The notes: generated from the letters alone by a model not told the origin. Positions 49,070 through 58,795 are shown, counted from the stretch's first letter. The stretch is DNA of 64,000 bases from Hyphomicrobium sp. (GCA_019751875.1 JAIEMV010000003.1:62001-126000); one strand, 5' to 3'. Numbers and translations are program-made.

Positions 49070-49273
49070 ATGTCCAAGCTCGCAACAGTCATCTGGATTA
49101 TGCTCGGGATCGCGTTCGCCGGGGCGTTTGGCCTCGTCGTGCTCGCCACGCCGAGTTTGGTCAATGAAGCTGCGGAGTTGTTGCCTTGGGCGGCGCTGGC
49201 GGGGTTTGTCGTGGCAGTCCCAGTTTCCGTTCTGGTGGCAAGGCGGATCATGTCCCAGACGGCCGGCCGCTGA
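49070..49273 (+). CDS. Small membrane protein, two segments
   Basis: The 67-residue protein has two hydrophobic segments (IWIMLGIAFAGAFGLVVLA and WAALAGFVVAVPVSVLVA) and a short basic tail. CTGGAGGC lies nine bases upstream of the ATG, a strong ribosome binding site. I do not recognise a family. It converges with trmL, two bases apart. Confidence 0.65.
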   Translation: MSKLATVIWIMLGIAFAGAFGLVVLATPSLVNEAAELLPWAALAGFVVAVPVSVLVARRIMSQTAGR

Positions 49274-49275
49274 CC

Positions 49276-49746
49276 TTATCCAACTTCAGGGAAGCCGTCG
49301 GTCTGGCGGAGGGCTTCGCCCAGGACCATGGCGGCGGCGACCGCGATGTTGAGGGAGCGCAGCGGGGGCTTCATTGGTATGGCGATGGCGGCGTCGCAGG
49401 CGTCACGGACCGCATCGGGGACGCCCGCACTCTCGCGGCCGAAAAGCAGAGTGTCATGCTGGGAGAACACGAAGTCGGGGAGTCGGGCGGCGGCCTTTGA
49501 CGAGAGCAGGATCAGGCGTCCGGCGGTCTTCGACTGGCTGCGGGTCAGGCAGTATTGCTCCCAGGAAAGGTGACGTGTCAGGTTGACGTGCGCGAGGTAG
49601 TCGAGCCCGGCACGGCGCAGGTTGCGATCGGACATGTCGAAGCCGGTGGGGCCGATCACATCGACGGGTGTGCCGAGGCAGGCGGCCATGCGCAGGATCG
49701 TGCCGGTGTTCTGGGGGATGTCGGGTTGGTAAAGCGCCAGGCGCAT
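49276..49746 (-). CDS. trmL: tRNA (cytidine/uridine-34 2'-O)-methyltransferase
   Basis: This 156-residue SpoU-family (SPOUT) methyltransferase modifies the wobble base of tRNA-Leu isoacceptors. The start MRLALYQPDIPQNTGTILRM and the motifs LLFGRESAGVP and PMKPPLRSLNIAVAAAM are those of TrmL/YibK, and the knot region is intact. It is a single-gene unit, divergent from petABC across a 299-base gap in which I see no gene. Confidence 0.93.
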   Translation of the reverse strand: MRLALYQPDIPQNTGTILRMAACLGTPVDVIGPTGFDMSDRNLRRAGLDYLAHVNLTRHLSWEQYCLTRSQSKTAGRLILLSSKAAARLPDFVFSQHDTLLFGRESAGVPDAVRDACDAAIAIPMKPPLRSLNIAVAAAMVLGEALRQTDGFPEVG

Positions 49747-50045
49747 GAAACAGGTCCGTTTTCTCCGCGCAGGGGCGGTTGCTGCGGCCTAAGTGCAGGG
49801 GGTTCATCGGCAGGTTCGATCGCGAGGATGATGTGGTACCGAGGTGCCGATCACGCGGGTGCGGCCAAACGATGCAAGACTTTTGAACGCGAACCGCAGG
49901 CCCCGACATAGCAGTATAAGGGGCGCCGGTTTATCAAACATCCAAGCGCCGATTCGCCGGCTGGACTACTAGGCGCGTGCGGCGGCGGGAGACGCCGTGC
50001 AGGGGTGGCCCGTAAGGTTCCACCCGAACACATCTGGAGGACGAA

Positions 50046-50618
50046 GTGGCTTCGACAGCAGAAGAGCCCAACCGCAGAGACTTTCTCGTCATTGCCGGCA
50101 ATGCATTTGCAGCCGTCGGCGGTGCGATCGTGCTGTGGCCGTTCATCGCGCAAATGAACCCGGACTCGGGCGCGCAGGCGCTCGCTTCGGTGGAACTCGA
50201 TCTTGCGCCCGTCAAAGAAGGTCAGGCCATCACCGCCATGTGGAGGGGCAAGCCGATCTTCATTCGCAATCGCACGAAGGCCGAGATCGAGCAGGCCAAG
50301 GCCGTCGATCTCACCGTGCTGGTCGACAACTCGGCGCGCAATATGGCGCTTCCGGAGAGCGACCCGGCAACCGACGCCAATCGCACCAAGGCGGGGCACG
50401 AGAATTTTCTCATCCTCATCGGCATCTGTACGCACCTCGGCTGCATTCCCAAGGGGCAGGCGATCGGTGACAGCCGTGGCGACTACGGCGGATGGTTCTG
50501 CCCCTGTCACGGTTCACATTACGACACGGCGGGACGCATCCGGAAGGGCCCCGCGCCACGTAACCTGGAAGTTCCGCCGTACACGTTCGTCGGCGATACC
50601 AAAATCAAGATCGGCTAA
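50046..50618 (+). CDS. petA: Rieske iron-sulfur subunit of the cytochrome bc1 complex
   Basis: The 190-residue Rieske protein of ubiquinol-cytochrome c reductase has an N-terminal twin-Arg-like start ([22 protein letters not shown]) that serves as its membrane anchor. The [2Fe-2S] ligands are in CTHLGC (about residue 129) and CPCHGS (about residue 149). The start is GTG at 50046 with GGAGG upstream. It is the first gene of petABC. Confidence 0.95.
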   Translation: MASTAEEPNRRDFLVIAGNAFAAVGGAIVLWPFIAQMNPDSGAQALASVELDLAPVKEGQAITAMWRGKPIFIRNRTKAEIEQAKAVDLTVLVDNSARNMALPESDPATDANRTKAGHENFLILIGICTHLGCIPKGQAIGDSRGDYGGWFCPCHGSHYDTAGRIRKGPAPRNLEVPPYTFVGDTKIKIG

Positions 50619-50629
50619 GGGAGCAAAGC

Positions 50630-51922
50630 ATGTCGGCTCACGAGTCGAATTACACCCCGACCTCGCGCGTCGGTAAGTGGTTTGACGAACGCCTGCCCAT
50701 CGCACGGCTGATGCACGGGCAATTCGTTGACTTTCCCACCCCGCGCAACCTCAACTACGCCTGGACCTTCGGCGGCATCCTCACGTTCTGCCTCGTGGCG
50801 CAGATCGTGACGGGTATCGTGCTGGCGATGCACTACCAGCCGAGCGCCGCAGAGGCGTTCAACTCGGTCGATCGCATCCGTCGCGACGTGAATTTCGGCT
50901 GGCTCATCCAGCCGATGCATGCCGTCGGTGCCTCGATGTTCTTCATCGCCGTCTACATCCACATCTTCCGCGGCCTTTATTACGGATCGTACAAGGCGCC
51001 GCGCGAAGTGCTCTGGATTCTCGGCGTGTTCATCCTGCTCGCCATGATGGCCACGGCCTTCATGGGTTATGCGCTGCCCTGGGGCCAGATGAGCTTCTGG
51101 GGTGTGACGGTGATCACCAACCTGTTCTCGGCGCTGGATAGTATCTGGGCCGGCTTGGGCACGGCGATCGTGGAATGGCTGTGGGGCGGGTATGCGGTGA
51201 CGGGCGTCACGCTCAACCGATTCTTCTCCCTCCATTATCTCCTGCCGTTCGTGATCGTGGGTCTTGTGGCGTTGCACATCTGGGCGCTGCACGTGGCGGG
51301 TCAGAACAACCCGACCGGCCTCGACATCAAGTCGAAATCCGACTCGGTGCCGATGTATCCTTTTGCGGTCGCAAAGGATGCGGTTGGCCTGTTCGCCTTC
51401 CTCATCGTCTTCGCGTGGTTCGTCCTCATCATGCCCGACTACCTGGGCCACGCGGACAACTTCACGCCCGCCAACGCGCTGGTGACGCCGCCGCATATCG
51501 TGCCGGAATGGTACTTCCTGCCGTTCTACGCGATCTTGCGCGCCGTTCCCTCCAAGCTCGGCGGCGTGGTCGCGATGTTCGCGGCGGTGTTGATCCTCGT
51601 TTTCGTACCCTGGCTCGATACGAGCCGCGTGCGTTCAGCGAAGTATCGCCCTTACTACAAGATCGCGTTCTGGTTCTTCGTTTTCACCTGCGTCGCGCTG
51701 GGATGGCTCGGCTCCAAGCCGGCTGAACAGCCCTACGTGTTCTGGTCGCAGTTCTTCACCATCGCCTATTTCGCGTTCTTCCTGATCGCGATGCCGGTGC
51801 TTGGCCTGATCGAGACTCCGCGGCCATTGCCCCGGTCGATTACCGAGTCGGTGCTGGGCCGGGTGACGGGCGGTGTGGCACCCGTGCCTGCGGGCGCGGC
51901 GGCAGCGCCAGAGAAACGCTAA
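50630..51922 (+). CDS. petB: Cytochrome b of the bc1 complex
   Basis: The 430-residue protein has eight membrane segments and two hemes that carry electrons across the membrane in the Q cycle. Heme ligands lie in [19 protein letters not shown] and in the [21 protein letters not shown] region. The Qo-site motif PEWY is in [13 protein letters not shown]. Cytochrome b and c1 are separate here, unlike the fused FbcH precursor of Bradyrhizobium. It begins 11 bases after petA. Confidence 0.96.
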   Translation: MSAHESNYTPTSRVGKWFDERLPIARLMHGQFVDFPTPRNLNYAWTFGGILTFCLVAQIVTGIVLAMHYQPSAAEAFNSVDRIRRDVNFGWLIQPMHAVGASMFFIAVYIHIFRGLYYGSYKAPREVLWILGVFILLAMMATAFMGYALPWGQMSFWGVTVITNLFSALDSIWAGLGTAIVEWLWGGYAVTGVTLNRFFSLHYLLPFVIVGLVALHIWALHVAGQNNPTGLDIKSKSDSVPMYPFAVAKDAVGLFAFLIVFAWFVLIMPDYLGHADNFTPANALVTPPHIVPEWYFLPFYAILRAVPSKLGGVVAMFAAVLILVFVPWLDTSRVRSAKYRPYYKIAFWFFVFTCVALGWLGSKPAEQPYVFWSQFFTIAYFAFFLIAMPVLGLIETPRPLPRSITESVLGRVTGGVAPVPAGAAAAPEKR

Positions 51923-51935
51923 AGAGGATCGAGCC

Positions 51936-52952
51936 ATGACGTTCAAGACCAAGGCTTCGGCCCTCATTTCGAAAAGCTTCGTTGCAGCGGGCGTTTCCGC
52001 TGTAACGGTCTTCGCCACCTTTCCGGCTCAGGCAGCCGGGGGCGGGCCGGCGATTCCGCGCGTGGAGTGGAGTTTTGACGGTCCGACGGGTCAGTTCGAC
52101 CGGGCTCAGTTGCAGCGCGGGTTCCAGGTGTACCAGAACGTCTGTTCGGCCTGTCATGGGCTGTCGCGGTTGTCCTGGCGCAACCTGGTGCAGCCGGGCG
52201 GGCCTGAGTTCCCGGAAGAAGCGGTTAAGGCACTCGCGAAGGACTGGCCGAACAAGATCACCGATGGTCCCAACGACGCGGGCGAAATGTTCGAACGCGA
52301 CGCGCTCCTGTCGGATCCGATCCTCGGGCCTTACAAGAATGAGCAAGCGGCCCGCGCTGCGCAGAACGGCGCTTATCCGCCGGATCTGTCGCTGATGGCT
52401 CGTGCTCGCAACCCCGAATTCAAGGGGTCCGCGCTTGCACACGGTCCGCATATGATGAGGGATATCCTCACCGGATATCAGGCCGGTGGTCCGGATTACC
52501 TCTTCGCGCTGCTGACTGGATACACCGACGTGCCATCGTACGTTCGTGAGGAGAATGGCCATCTGAAGCCGGTCGGGGCGGAAGGTGCCGGCGGCAAGGC
52601 CGTCGAACAGTGCGCGTCGGTGACGCCCGGTGAAGACGGCAAGCCGGACGTGTGCAATGCGCTTGCAGACGGCATGAACTACAACGCTGCGTTCCCGGGT
52701 CACCAGATCGCCATGCCGGCAATTCTGGCCGATGGTGCCGTGGAGTATCCGAAGGGGCCGGATGGCAACCCGCTGGTGCCGGCGACACTCGATCAGCATG
52801 CCCGCGACGTGTCTGCGTTTCTTGCCTGGGCGGCCGATCCGCACCTCAACCAGCGCAAGGCAACGGGCTGGCAGGCGCTGTTGTTCCTGCTCGTGACGAC
52901 GGTTCTGCTGTTCCTCGGCAAGAAGCGGATCTGGTCGCGCATCGAACACTGA
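51936..52952 (+). CDS. petC: Cytochrome c1 of the bc1 complex
   Basis: The 338-residue protein has a signal peptide (ending FPAQA), one covalent heme at CSACH (about residue 71), the likely axial Met in IAMPAILADG, and a C-terminal membrane anchor (ALLFLLVTTVLLFLGKKR). It passes electrons from the Rieske protein to soluble or membrane cytochrome c. I chose the ATG at 51936, preceded by AGAGGATCGAG. A strong terminator follows. Confidence 0.95.
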   Translation: MTFKTKASALISKSFVAAGVSAVTVFATFPAQAAGGGPAIPRVEWSFDGPTGQFDRAQLQRGFQVYQNVCSACHGLSRLSWRNLVQPGGPEFPEEAVKALAKDWPNKITDGPNDAGEMFERDALLSDPILGPYKNEQAARAAQNGAYPPDLSLMARARNPEFKGSALAHGPHMMRDILTGYQAGGPDYLFALLTGYTDVPSYVREENGHLKPVGAEGAGGKAVEQCASVTPGEDGKPDVCNALADGMNYNAAFPGHQIAMPAILADGAVEYPKGPDGNPLVPATLDQHARDVSAFLAWAADPHLNQRKATGWQALLFLLVTTVLLFLGKKRIWSRIEH

Positions 52953-52975
52953 TGCTATAGCGATGACGGACAAGC

Positions 52976-53012
52976 AGCGGGCGCAGGGCTTGACCTTGCG
53001 CCCGCTTTTCTT
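52976..53012 (+). terminator. Terminator of petABC
   Basis: AGCGGGCGCA (52976-52985) and TGCGCCCGCT (52997-53006) form ten perfect pairs around an 11-base loop and run into TTTTCTTTG. It ends the petABC transcript before mtnP. Confidence 0.88.
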
Positions 53013-53040
53013 TGTTTGAACGGCAGAAAGGGAGACGGCG

Positions 53041-53916
53041 GTGGCGGCATCGGTGTTGGGGATCGTCGGCGGGAGCGGCTTCTACAATCTGCCGGGGATG
53101 GAGAATGCGCGCTGGGAGCGTGTGGATAGTCCCTTCGGCAAACCCTCCGATGAGATTTTGTTCGCGGAGATCGAGGGCCTGCCGCTCAGGTTTCTCCCGC
53201 GCCATGGACGCGGTCACAAAGTGCCGCCGTCGGCGATCAATTACCGCGCGAACATCGATGCGCTGAAGCGGGCAGGGGTCACCGATCTCGTTTCCGTCTC
53301 GGCGTGCGGGTCACTCAAGGAAGAGTATGCGCCGGGGCATTTCGTGCTCGTCGATCAGTTCATCGATCGGACGTTCGCGCGCGAGAAATCTTTTTTCGGC
53401 GCGGGGCTCGTGGCGCATGTATCGGTGGCCGATCCGGTCAGTCCGCTGCTGGTCGATGCGCTCGAGGCGGCGGCCAAGGCGGAGGGGATCGCGCACTCGC
53501 GCGGGGGGACCTATCTCGTGATGGAAGGGCCGCAGTTTTCGACGCGGGCGGAATCGAACCTCTATCGAAGCTGGGGCTGTGATGTGATCGGCATGACGAA
53601 TATGCCCGAGGCCAAACTCGCGCGCGAGGCGGAGATTTGCTACGCGACGGTCGCCATGGTGACGGATTACGACTGCTGGCACGATGACCATGCGGCGGTC
53701 GATGTGGCCTCGATCATCGCCGTTATGATCGCGAATACGGAAAAGGCGCAGCGGCTCGTGACGCGGCTGGCAAAGGACTTTCCGCGTGAGCATCCGGCGT
53801 GTCCGATCGGGTCCGACCGGGCACTGGACGTGGCGTTGATCACGGCGCCGGAAGCGCGCGACGAGGCCTTGCTCGCCCGGCTCGATGCGGTGGCCGGGCG
53901 CGTGCTGAAGGCGTGA
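53041..53916 (+). CDS. mtnP: S-methyl-5'-thioadenosine phosphorylase
   Basis: MtnP splits methylthioadenosine with phosphate into adenine and methylthioribose 1-phosphate. The 291-residue protein has the family motifs GIVGGSGFYNLPGM, LPRHGRGHKVPPSAINYRAN, EGPQFSTRAES and IGMTNMPEAKLAREAEICYA, followed by the base-binding Asp region TDYDCW. The start is GTG with GGGAG upstream. It feeds adenine to the apt gene and the sugar phosphate to mtnA, both encoded just downstream. Confidence 0.94.
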   Translation: MAASVLGIVGGSGFYNLPGMENARWERVDSPFGKPSDEILFAEIEGLPLRFLPRHGRGHKVPPSAINYRANIDALKRAGVTDLVSVSACGSLKEEYAPGHFVLVDQFIDRTFAREKSFFGAGLVAHVSVADPVSPLLVDALEAAAKAEGIAHSRGGTYLVMEGPQFSTRAESNLYRSWGCDVIGMTNMPEAKLAREAEICYATVAMVTDYDCWHDDHAAVDVASIIAVMIANTEKAQRLVTRLAKDFPREHPACPIGSDRALDVALITAPEARDEALLARLDAVAGRVLKA

Positions 53917-53923
53917 GACGGCG

Positions 53924-54319
53924 TCAGCTGTTGGGGAAGGTGATGAGGATCTTCGCCTTCAGGAGTTCGGGGAAGGCGGCTTCGAGGGCCTGACCGCCGA
54001 GCCAGAGAAGGCCGATGAGCATAATCATGGCCGGGATCGCGGCGAAGACGGCCTTGAGAAAAAACACCATCAGCCGGACGAACGGCACGTCGATCGAGCG
54101 GACGGAGGCGGGGTAGGCTTCGGGCTCGGGATAGCCCGCGTAGGGGTCGGCAGTCGCATAGGCGATGGGCTCAGGCTGCGGGGCGGCGAGGCCTGATGGC
54201 TGAGCTTCACGCTCGCGGGCCTCACGCTCGCGGGCCTCTCTGGCTCGGGCTTCCTTTTCCCGGCGCACGGTGCGGGGCAGGTCCTCCATATCACCGTCTG
54301 CCGTCAGCGGTATCGACAT
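53924..54319 (-). CDS. Membrane protein with charged N-terminal repeats
   Basis: The 131-residue protein begins with an acidic start, then a highly charged run (REKEARAREAREREAREREA, about residues 21-40), a Pro/Tyr-rich segment and one hydrophobic segment near the C-terminus (LMVFFLKAVFAAIPAMIMLIGLLWLGG). I do not recognise a family. It lies on the opposite strand between mtnP and apt. Confidence 0.6.
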   Translation of the reverse strand: MSIPLTADGDMEDLPRTVRREKEARAREAREREAREREAQPSGLAAPQPEPIAYATADPYAGYPEPEAYPASVRSIDVPFVRLMVFFLKAVFAAIPAMIMLIGLLWLGGQALEAAFPELLKAKILITFPNS

Positions 54320-54439
54320 CTCGATATATCCCTAGAGCCGGCAAGCCGGCGAATCATTCCAGACCATTTTAGCGGCCCCGCTACCGATCCTTGTTGGATA
54401 TTGATAGTTTGCGCCGTGAATTTGGCGGGGAGGTGTCTG

Positions 54440-54970
54440 TTGAGCGACCTGAAAAACCTGATCCGTACGATCCCGGATCACCCGAAGCCCGGGATCATGT
54501 TCCGGGATGTCACCACGCTGCTCGGCGACGCGCAGGGCTTCAAGGCGACGATCGCGCAGCTGGCGGAGCCTTTCCGGACGGTGCCGATCGATGCCGTGGC
54601 GGGGATCGAAGCGCGCGGGTTCATACTCGGCGGCGCGGTGGCCGATCGGCTGGGCTGCGGGTTCGTGCCGATCCGCAAGAAGGGCAAGTTGCCGTGGAAG
54701 ACGATCGGGCAGGAGTATGCGCTCGAGTATGGCACCGACCGGGTTGAAATCCACGAGGATGCCGTCAAGGAAGGCGAGCGGGTCTTGATTGTCGATGATC
54801 TGATTGCAACCGGGGGAACGGCGATCGCGGCGGCGAAGTTGATCCGGCAGTTGAAAGGCACCATCGTCGGTGCGGCGTTCGTCATCGATCTGCCGGAACT
54901 CGGCGGCGTGGCGGCGTTGAAGAATGCGGGGATCGACAGCCATTGCCTGATGGCGTTCGAAGGTCATTGA
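54440..54970 (+). CDS. apt: Adenine phosphoribosyltransferase
   Basis: Apt salvages adenine to AMP with PRPP. The 176-residue enzyme has the PRPP-binding motif VLIVDDLIATGGTA (about residues 115-128) and the family start IRTIPDHPKPGIMFRD. I place the start at TTG 54440 because GGGGAGG lies just upstream and gives the normal N-terminus (SDLKNLIRTIP). A TTG at 54401 would add 13 residues without a ribosome binding site. In this setting it recovers the adenine released by MtnP. Confidence 0.94.
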   Translation: MSDLKNLIRTIPDHPKPGIMFRDVTTLLGDAQGFKATIAQLAEPFRTVPIDAVAGIEARGFILGGAVADRLGCGFVPIRKKGKLPWKTIGQEYALEYGTDRVEIHEDAVKEGERVLIVDDLIATGGTAIAAAKLIRQLKGTIVGAAFVIDLPELGGVAALKNAGIDSHCLMAFEGH

Positions 54971-54984
54971 GGTGAGCTGGACAG

Positions 54985-55224
54985 ATGGCGGGCGCGGAGA
55001 TCACGGCGGAGAGCATGCCAACCGCGCTTGCAGCCATCACGGCGTGGCGCGTGTCGCCCGAGGTGGCGCCGACCTGCCCGCTGTGCGGGTCGGCGGGTCT
55101 TGCCATCAGCGATCATTCGGCACGGCCCCATGCGGAGTGGTATCGCCTCTTTTGCGGGGCGTGTGGTCTCGATCAGATGCTGGCGGTGCCGCTCGGCGCG
55201 GTGGTACCGGGCGGAGAAGGATGA
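54985..55224 (+). CDS. Small zinc-ribbon-like protein
   Basis: The 79-residue protein has two pairs of cysteines, CPLCG (about residues 31-35) and CGACG (about residues 57-61). Their spacing suggests a zinc ribbon. The rest is unremarkable. The gene lies 14 bases after apt and five bases before the mtnA start, so it is probably translated in the same operon. Its role is unknown. Confidence 0.6.
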   Translation: MAGAEITAESMPTALAAITAWRVSPEVAPTCPLCGSAGLAISDHSARPHAEWYRLFCGACGLDQMLAVPLGAVVPGGEG

Positions 55225-55228
55225 GGCG

Positions 55229-56329
55229 ATGAAGGTCGGCGGCGTACCTTACCGGACGATCTGGCTCGACGCCGATGGCGCGCGCGTTGCGATCATCGAC
55301 CAGACGAAGCTGCCGCACCGGTTCGAAATTGTGCATCTGGCGACCGTCGATGAGGCGGCGCGAGCCATTCTCACGATGCAGGTGCGTGGGGCTCCGCTGA
55401 TCGGGGTGACGGCGGCTTACGGCGTTGCGCTGGCGATGCGCGCGGATGCGTCCGATGCGGCGCTGGCCGACGCGGTGCAGTTACTCGGCCGGCAGCGCCC
55501 GACGGCGGTGAACCTGCGCTGGGCGCTGGAAGAGATGCGGCGGCATCTGGCCGGCATCGCGCCATCGGGCCGCGCGGAGGCCGCGTTCGCACACGCTGCT
55601 CGGCTGGCCGACGACGATGCCGCCATGTGCAAAGCAATCGGCGAGAACGGGTTGCGCCTCATTGCGGACATAGCGGCCCGCAAGGGGCTGGGCGAGGCGG
55701 TGAACGTGCTGACGCACTGCAATGCCGGCTGGCTCGCATGCGTCGATTGGGGTACGGCGACGTCGCCGATCTATCATGCGCACGACGCCGGGCTGGCGGT
55801 GCATGTTTGGGTTGATGAAACGCGGCCACGCAATCAAGGCGCGGCGCTAACGGCGTTCGAGTTGGGGTCGCATGGCGTGCCGCACACCCTCGTCGCGGAT
55901 AACGCCGGCGGACATTTGATGCAGCGCGGGCAAGTGGATCTCGTCATCGTCGGCACGGACCGCGTGACGGCTGCGGGCGACGTCGCGAACAAGATCGGGA
56001 CGTATCTCAAGGCGCTGGCGGCAAAGGATACCGGCGTGCCGTTCTATGTTGCGCTCCCTCACTCGACCATCGATTGGACGCTCGACGACGGCATGCGCAT
56101 TCCGATCGAAGAGCGCTCGGGGGACGAAGTCTTGAAGCTCGCAGGGCGGACGGCTGCGGGCGAGGTGCATCAGTTCGAGATTGCGCCGGAGGGATGCCGG
56201 GCGGCCAATCCGGCCTTCGATGTGACGCCGGCGCGGCTCGTGACCGGGCTCATTACGGAGCGCGGTATTTGCGCGGCGTCGCGGGAGGGGCTTCTGCAAC
56301 TCTATCCCGGTGGGCAAGCGGCGGCATGA
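55229..56329 (+). CDS. mtnA: Methylthioribose-1-phosphate isomerase
   Basis: MtnA converts 5-methylthioribose 1-phosphate into 5-methylthioribulose 1-phosphate. The 366-residue protein has [22 protein letters not shown]-type motifs, [12 protein letters not shown] with the catalytic Cys, [17 protein letters not shown] and [24 protein letters not shown] with the catalytic Asp. I chose the ATG at 55229, after AAGGATGAGG. The stop overlaps the aldolase gene by four bases, so isomerase and aldolase are coupled. Confidence 0.94.
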   Translation: MKVGGVPYRTIWLDADGARVAIIDQTKLPHRFEIVHLATVDEAARAILTMQVRGAPLIGVTAAYGVALAMRADASDAALADAVQLLGRQRPTAVNLRWALEEMRRHLAGIAPSGRAEAAFAHAARLADDDAAMCKAIGENGLRLIADIAARKGLGEAVNVLTHCNAGWLACVDWGTATSPIYHAHDAGLAVHVWVDETRPRNQGAALTAFELGSHGVPHTLVADNAGGHLMQRGQVDLVIVGTDRVTAAGDVANKIGTYLKALAAKDTGVPFYVALPHSTIDWTLDDGMRIPIEERSGDEVLKLAGRTAAGEVHQFEIAPEGCRAANPAFDVTPARLVTGLITERGICAASREGLLQLYPGGQAAA

Positions 56330-56994
56330 CGGCGAACCTCCCGATCGGCGAGGATCAGGTGCGCGCGGAGGTCGTTGCGACAGCGCGGGCGATGAGCGCG
56401 TCAGGTTTATCGCCTGGGCGTTCGGGCAATGTGTCGGCGCGGTTCAACGATGGGATGCTGATTACGCCGTCGGGTCTTGCCTACGACCTCATGGAAAGCG
56501 CCGACATCGTGTTCGTCGACGGCGATGGGACTTTCGCTTCAGGGCAGCGGGCGCCATCGACGGAATGGCATTTTCATCTCGCCGCCTATCGTGCGCGGCC
56601 GGATTTGCATGCGCTCGTGCATACGCATTCGTTGCACGCGACGGTTCTGGCGTGTGCGGGCCGAAATATCCCGGCGTTTCACTACATGGTCGCGGTGGCA
56701 GGTGGCAGTGATATTCCGCTGGTGCCGTATGCGACGTTCGGGACGGCGCAACTTGGCGAGTACGTGGCCGCCGGTCTGGCATCGCGCAAAGCGTGTCTTC
56801 TGGCGAACCACGGGCAGGTTGCCATGGGGACGTCGCTCGCGGCGGCCCTGGAACTCGCCCACGAGGTGGAAGTGCTGGCGGAGCAGTATCTCAAGGTGCT
56901 GATGGTGGGGCCGGCGAAGTTGCTGCCGGACACGGAGATGGCCATTATTCTGGAGAAATTCAAAACCTATGGCCGAACGGGGTCGGAAAAATAA
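56326..56994 (+). CDS. Class II aldolase, L-fuculose-1-phosphate aldolase-like (candidate 5-methylthioribulose-1-phosphate aldolase)
   Basis: The 222-residue zinc-dependent aldolase closely resembles E. coli FucA throughout: [43 protein letters not shown] with the active-site Glu and His ligands, and [23 protein letters not shown], ending in EKFKTYG. There are no fucose genes nearby, and the gene is coupled to mtnA. In Rhodospirillum and some E. coli, such an aldolase (Ald2) cleaves methylthioribulose 1-phosphate into DHAP and methylthioacetaldehyde. That role is inferred here from context. It could instead be MtnB, but the FucA-type motifs argue against it. Confidence 0.85.
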   Translation: MTANLPIGEDQVRAEVVATARAMSASGLSPGRSGNVSARFNDGMLITPSGLAYDLMESADIVFVDGDGTFASGQRAPSTEWHFHLAAYRARPDLHALVHTHSLHATVLACAGRNIPAFHYMVAVAGGSDIPLVPYATFGTAQLGEYVAAGLASRKACLLANHGQVAMGTSLAAALELAHEVEVLAEQYLKVLMVGPAKLLPDTEMAIILEKFKTYGRTGSEK

Positions 56995-57132
56995 GCCGTT
57001 AACTCAATTGTCCTGGAAAGAAGCAATGAAAGCGGAATTCGTTTAGGACTTCGTTGTGATTGCTTAAATGGGCATTATTGGTTTTGGATAATAATTGCCG
57101 CTCGAATGCAGTGCTCAACCTGGGAGCTTGTC

Positions 57133-57519
57133 ATGCGTCAGTTCATTATGATGGCCATTGTGGCCATCATGTCCACTTTCGGCGTCTTGCCGTCATCGCC
57201 GGCCGAGGCTGGTCACCGGAATTACCGCGGCACCGATCGCGCCGTCGTTCACTACGGGACTTATCCGCGCTATCGCCACGTGTTTGTGCGCGACCGCTAT
57301 GGCTATGGCGACCCCTACGCCTACCGCTATGAGCCGCGGGGCTACTATCCCTACTATAACTCCGGTTATTGGAAGCCGGCGTACGTGCTGCGCGCTCGCG
57401 GGCGCAGGCACTATGTTCACCCGCCCTATTATGCCGCGTGGGGCTATCCGGATCGTTATTACCGTCATCGTGCCTGGCACGCCTATCACCACGGACGTAT
57501 CCGCCACGGTCACTGGTGA
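57133..57519 (+). CDS. Secreted Tyr/His/Arg-rich protein
   Basis: The 128-residue protein has a signal peptide (MRQFIMMAIVAIMSTFGVLP, cleavage near AEAG). The mature part is dominated by Tyr, Arg, His and Pro (RYGYGDPYAYRYEPRGYYPY). This composition is common in small envelope proteins of Hyphomicrobiales, whose function is unknown. GGGAG precedes the ATG. A terminator-like hairpin follows. Confidence 0.7.
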   Translation: MRQFIMMAIVAIMSTFGVLPSSPAEAGHRNYRGTDRAVVHYGTYPRYRHVFVRDRYGYGDPYAYRYEPRGYYPYYNSGYWKPAYVLRARGRRHYVHPPYYAAWGYPDRYYRHRAWHAYHHGRIRHGHW

Positions 57520-57555
57520 TCGACGCGTAATCAACACTCAAGATTTGGAATAAGC

Positions 57556-57582
57556 GCATGGCCGGACACGTTCCGGCCATGC
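57556..57582 (+). terminator. Hairpin after the Tyr-rich secreted gene
   Basis: GCATGGCCGG (57556-57565) and CCGGCCATGC (57573-57582) form ten perfect pairs around a seven-base loop, followed by TGCGTTTGTG. The T content after it is modest, so termination is likely but not certain. I see nothing else in 57583-57787. Confidence 0.6.
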
Positions 57583-57787
57583 TGCGTTTGTGCTGTTGCG
57601 TTTGATTTGGTTGGTCACATGATGAGACCAACGCCGCCACGAAAACGCAGCGCCGTCAGCATGTTCATGCCGCATTCATATGGCGTTTGATTAAGTGACG
57701 CGTAGCGGCGGCGAATGCTGTTCGTCTAACGAATGCAGGCTTTCGCGCGGCAGTTTGTTCGGCGAATGCCACTCATGGGGAACGACA

Positions 57788-58102
57788 ATGCTGAAGACAT
57801 TCATGGCGTCTCTATTGGCCATCACACTGGCGTTCGGCGCCGTGACAACGAACACCACACCGGCTGAAGCTGGACGCGGCGGGCGTGTCGCTGCCGGCGT
57901 CGCAGCCGGCATCATCGGGCTTGGCGTGCTCGGTGCCTATGCGCACGCGCGCGATCGCCATTACCGCGCCTATGACGAAGTTTGCTACCGGGGTCCGAGG
58001 GAGTGCGGCTGGGTTGGCCGCCGCTGCTTTGTCAACCGCTGGGGCGAAGACGTGTGCCGTGGTGGCCGCTGGACGTGCTGGCGCGATACGGTCTGCGAGT
58101 AA
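57788..58102 (+). CDS. Secreted Cys-rich small protein
   Basis: The 104-residue protein has a signal peptide (MLKTFMASLLAITLAFGAVT, cleavage near AEAG) and a Gly/Ala-rich hydrophobic stretch (RVAAGVAAGIIGLGVLGAY). The C-terminal domain has six cysteines (VCYRGPRECGW, RRCFVN, DVCRGGRWTCW, TVCE), which suggests disulfides or a metal site. I do not recognise the family. It ends in a good terminator. Confidence 0.7.
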   Translation: MLKTFMASLLAITLAFGAVTTNTTPAEAGRGGRVAAGVAAGIIGLGVLGAYAHARDRHYRAYDEVCYRGPRECGWVGRRCFVNRWGEDVCRGGRWTCWRDTVCE

Positions 58103-58120
58103 TCACCAGATTGACATGAG

Positions 58121-58154
58121 AACGGGCGAGGTGAGCCATCACCGCGCCCGTTTT
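58121..58154 (+). terminator. Terminator of the Cys-rich secreted gene
   Basis: ACGGGCG (58122-58128) and CGCCCGT (58145-58151) enclose an inner stem GGTGA / TCACC and are followed by TTTT. This two-part hairpin is a likely rho-independent terminator. Confidence 0.7.
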
Positions 58155-58237
58155 GCGTCGTGCATGGGCGGGTCCGTGAAGGCCCATGCAAGCCACCCGT
58201 GGAAAAAACGTCGGCCTTCAGTTCGGGAGTGTGGTGA

Positions 58238-58786
58238 ATGAAGTTTGCGTCTGTCTGCAGCGCGGCCGTGCTGGGTACGCTTGCTCTTTCGAACCCTGCG
58301 GCCTCGCAGGACTATCCGGCCATCTGGACCGGCTTCTATGCAGGTGCCAGTGTCGGCTATGGCGAAGTGTTGGATGAGCCCGGCGGGTTCGACGTGTCCG
58401 GCGGATTGCTCGGGATGCATCTGGGCTACAACTACCAGATCGGCAGCACGGTGATCGGCGTCGAGGGCGATTACACGGGATCGTGGATGGAAGACGGATT
58501 TCTTGATGTCGATTATCTGGCCAGCATTCGTGCTCGCGCCGGCTATTCCATCGGCAATGCGCTCCTCTATGGCACGCTCGGCTATGCATGGGCGGATGCG
58601 ACGACGTTCGGCGGATCGGGCGATTTCGATGGCCTCGTGCTCGGCGGCGGACTCGACTACAAGTTTGCCGATAACTGGAGCGCGCGCGTCGAAGGCTTGC
58701 AATATTGGCTTGAGCCGTCGAACGGCGCACTCGATGATCTTGATGTCGGGGTCGTTCGTGCGGGCCTGACCTGGCACCTGAACTGA
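58238..58786 (+). CDS. Omp25/RopB-like outer-membrane beta-barrel protein
   Basis: The 182-residue protein has a signal peptide (ending AASQ). An eight-stranded-barrel pattern of alternating hydrophobic residues follows, with WTGFYAGASVGYGE, LGYNYQIGSTVIGVEGDYTG, ARAGYSIGNALLYGTLGYAWAD and the terminal signature VVRAGLTWHLN. It fits the Omp25/Omp31 group of porin-like proteins found in Rhizobiales. It probably has a structural role in the outer membrane. Confidence 0.87.
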   Translation: MKFASVCSAAVLGTLALSNPAASQDYPAIWTGFYAGASVGYGEVLDEPGGFDVSGGLLGMHLGYNYQIGSTVIGVEGDYTGSWMEDGFLDVDYLASIRARAGYSIGNALLYGTLGYAWADATTFGGSGDFDGLVLGGGLDYKFADNWSARVEGLQYWLEPSNGALDDLDVGVVRAGLTWHLN

Positions 58787-58795
58787 GCCGCGGGA

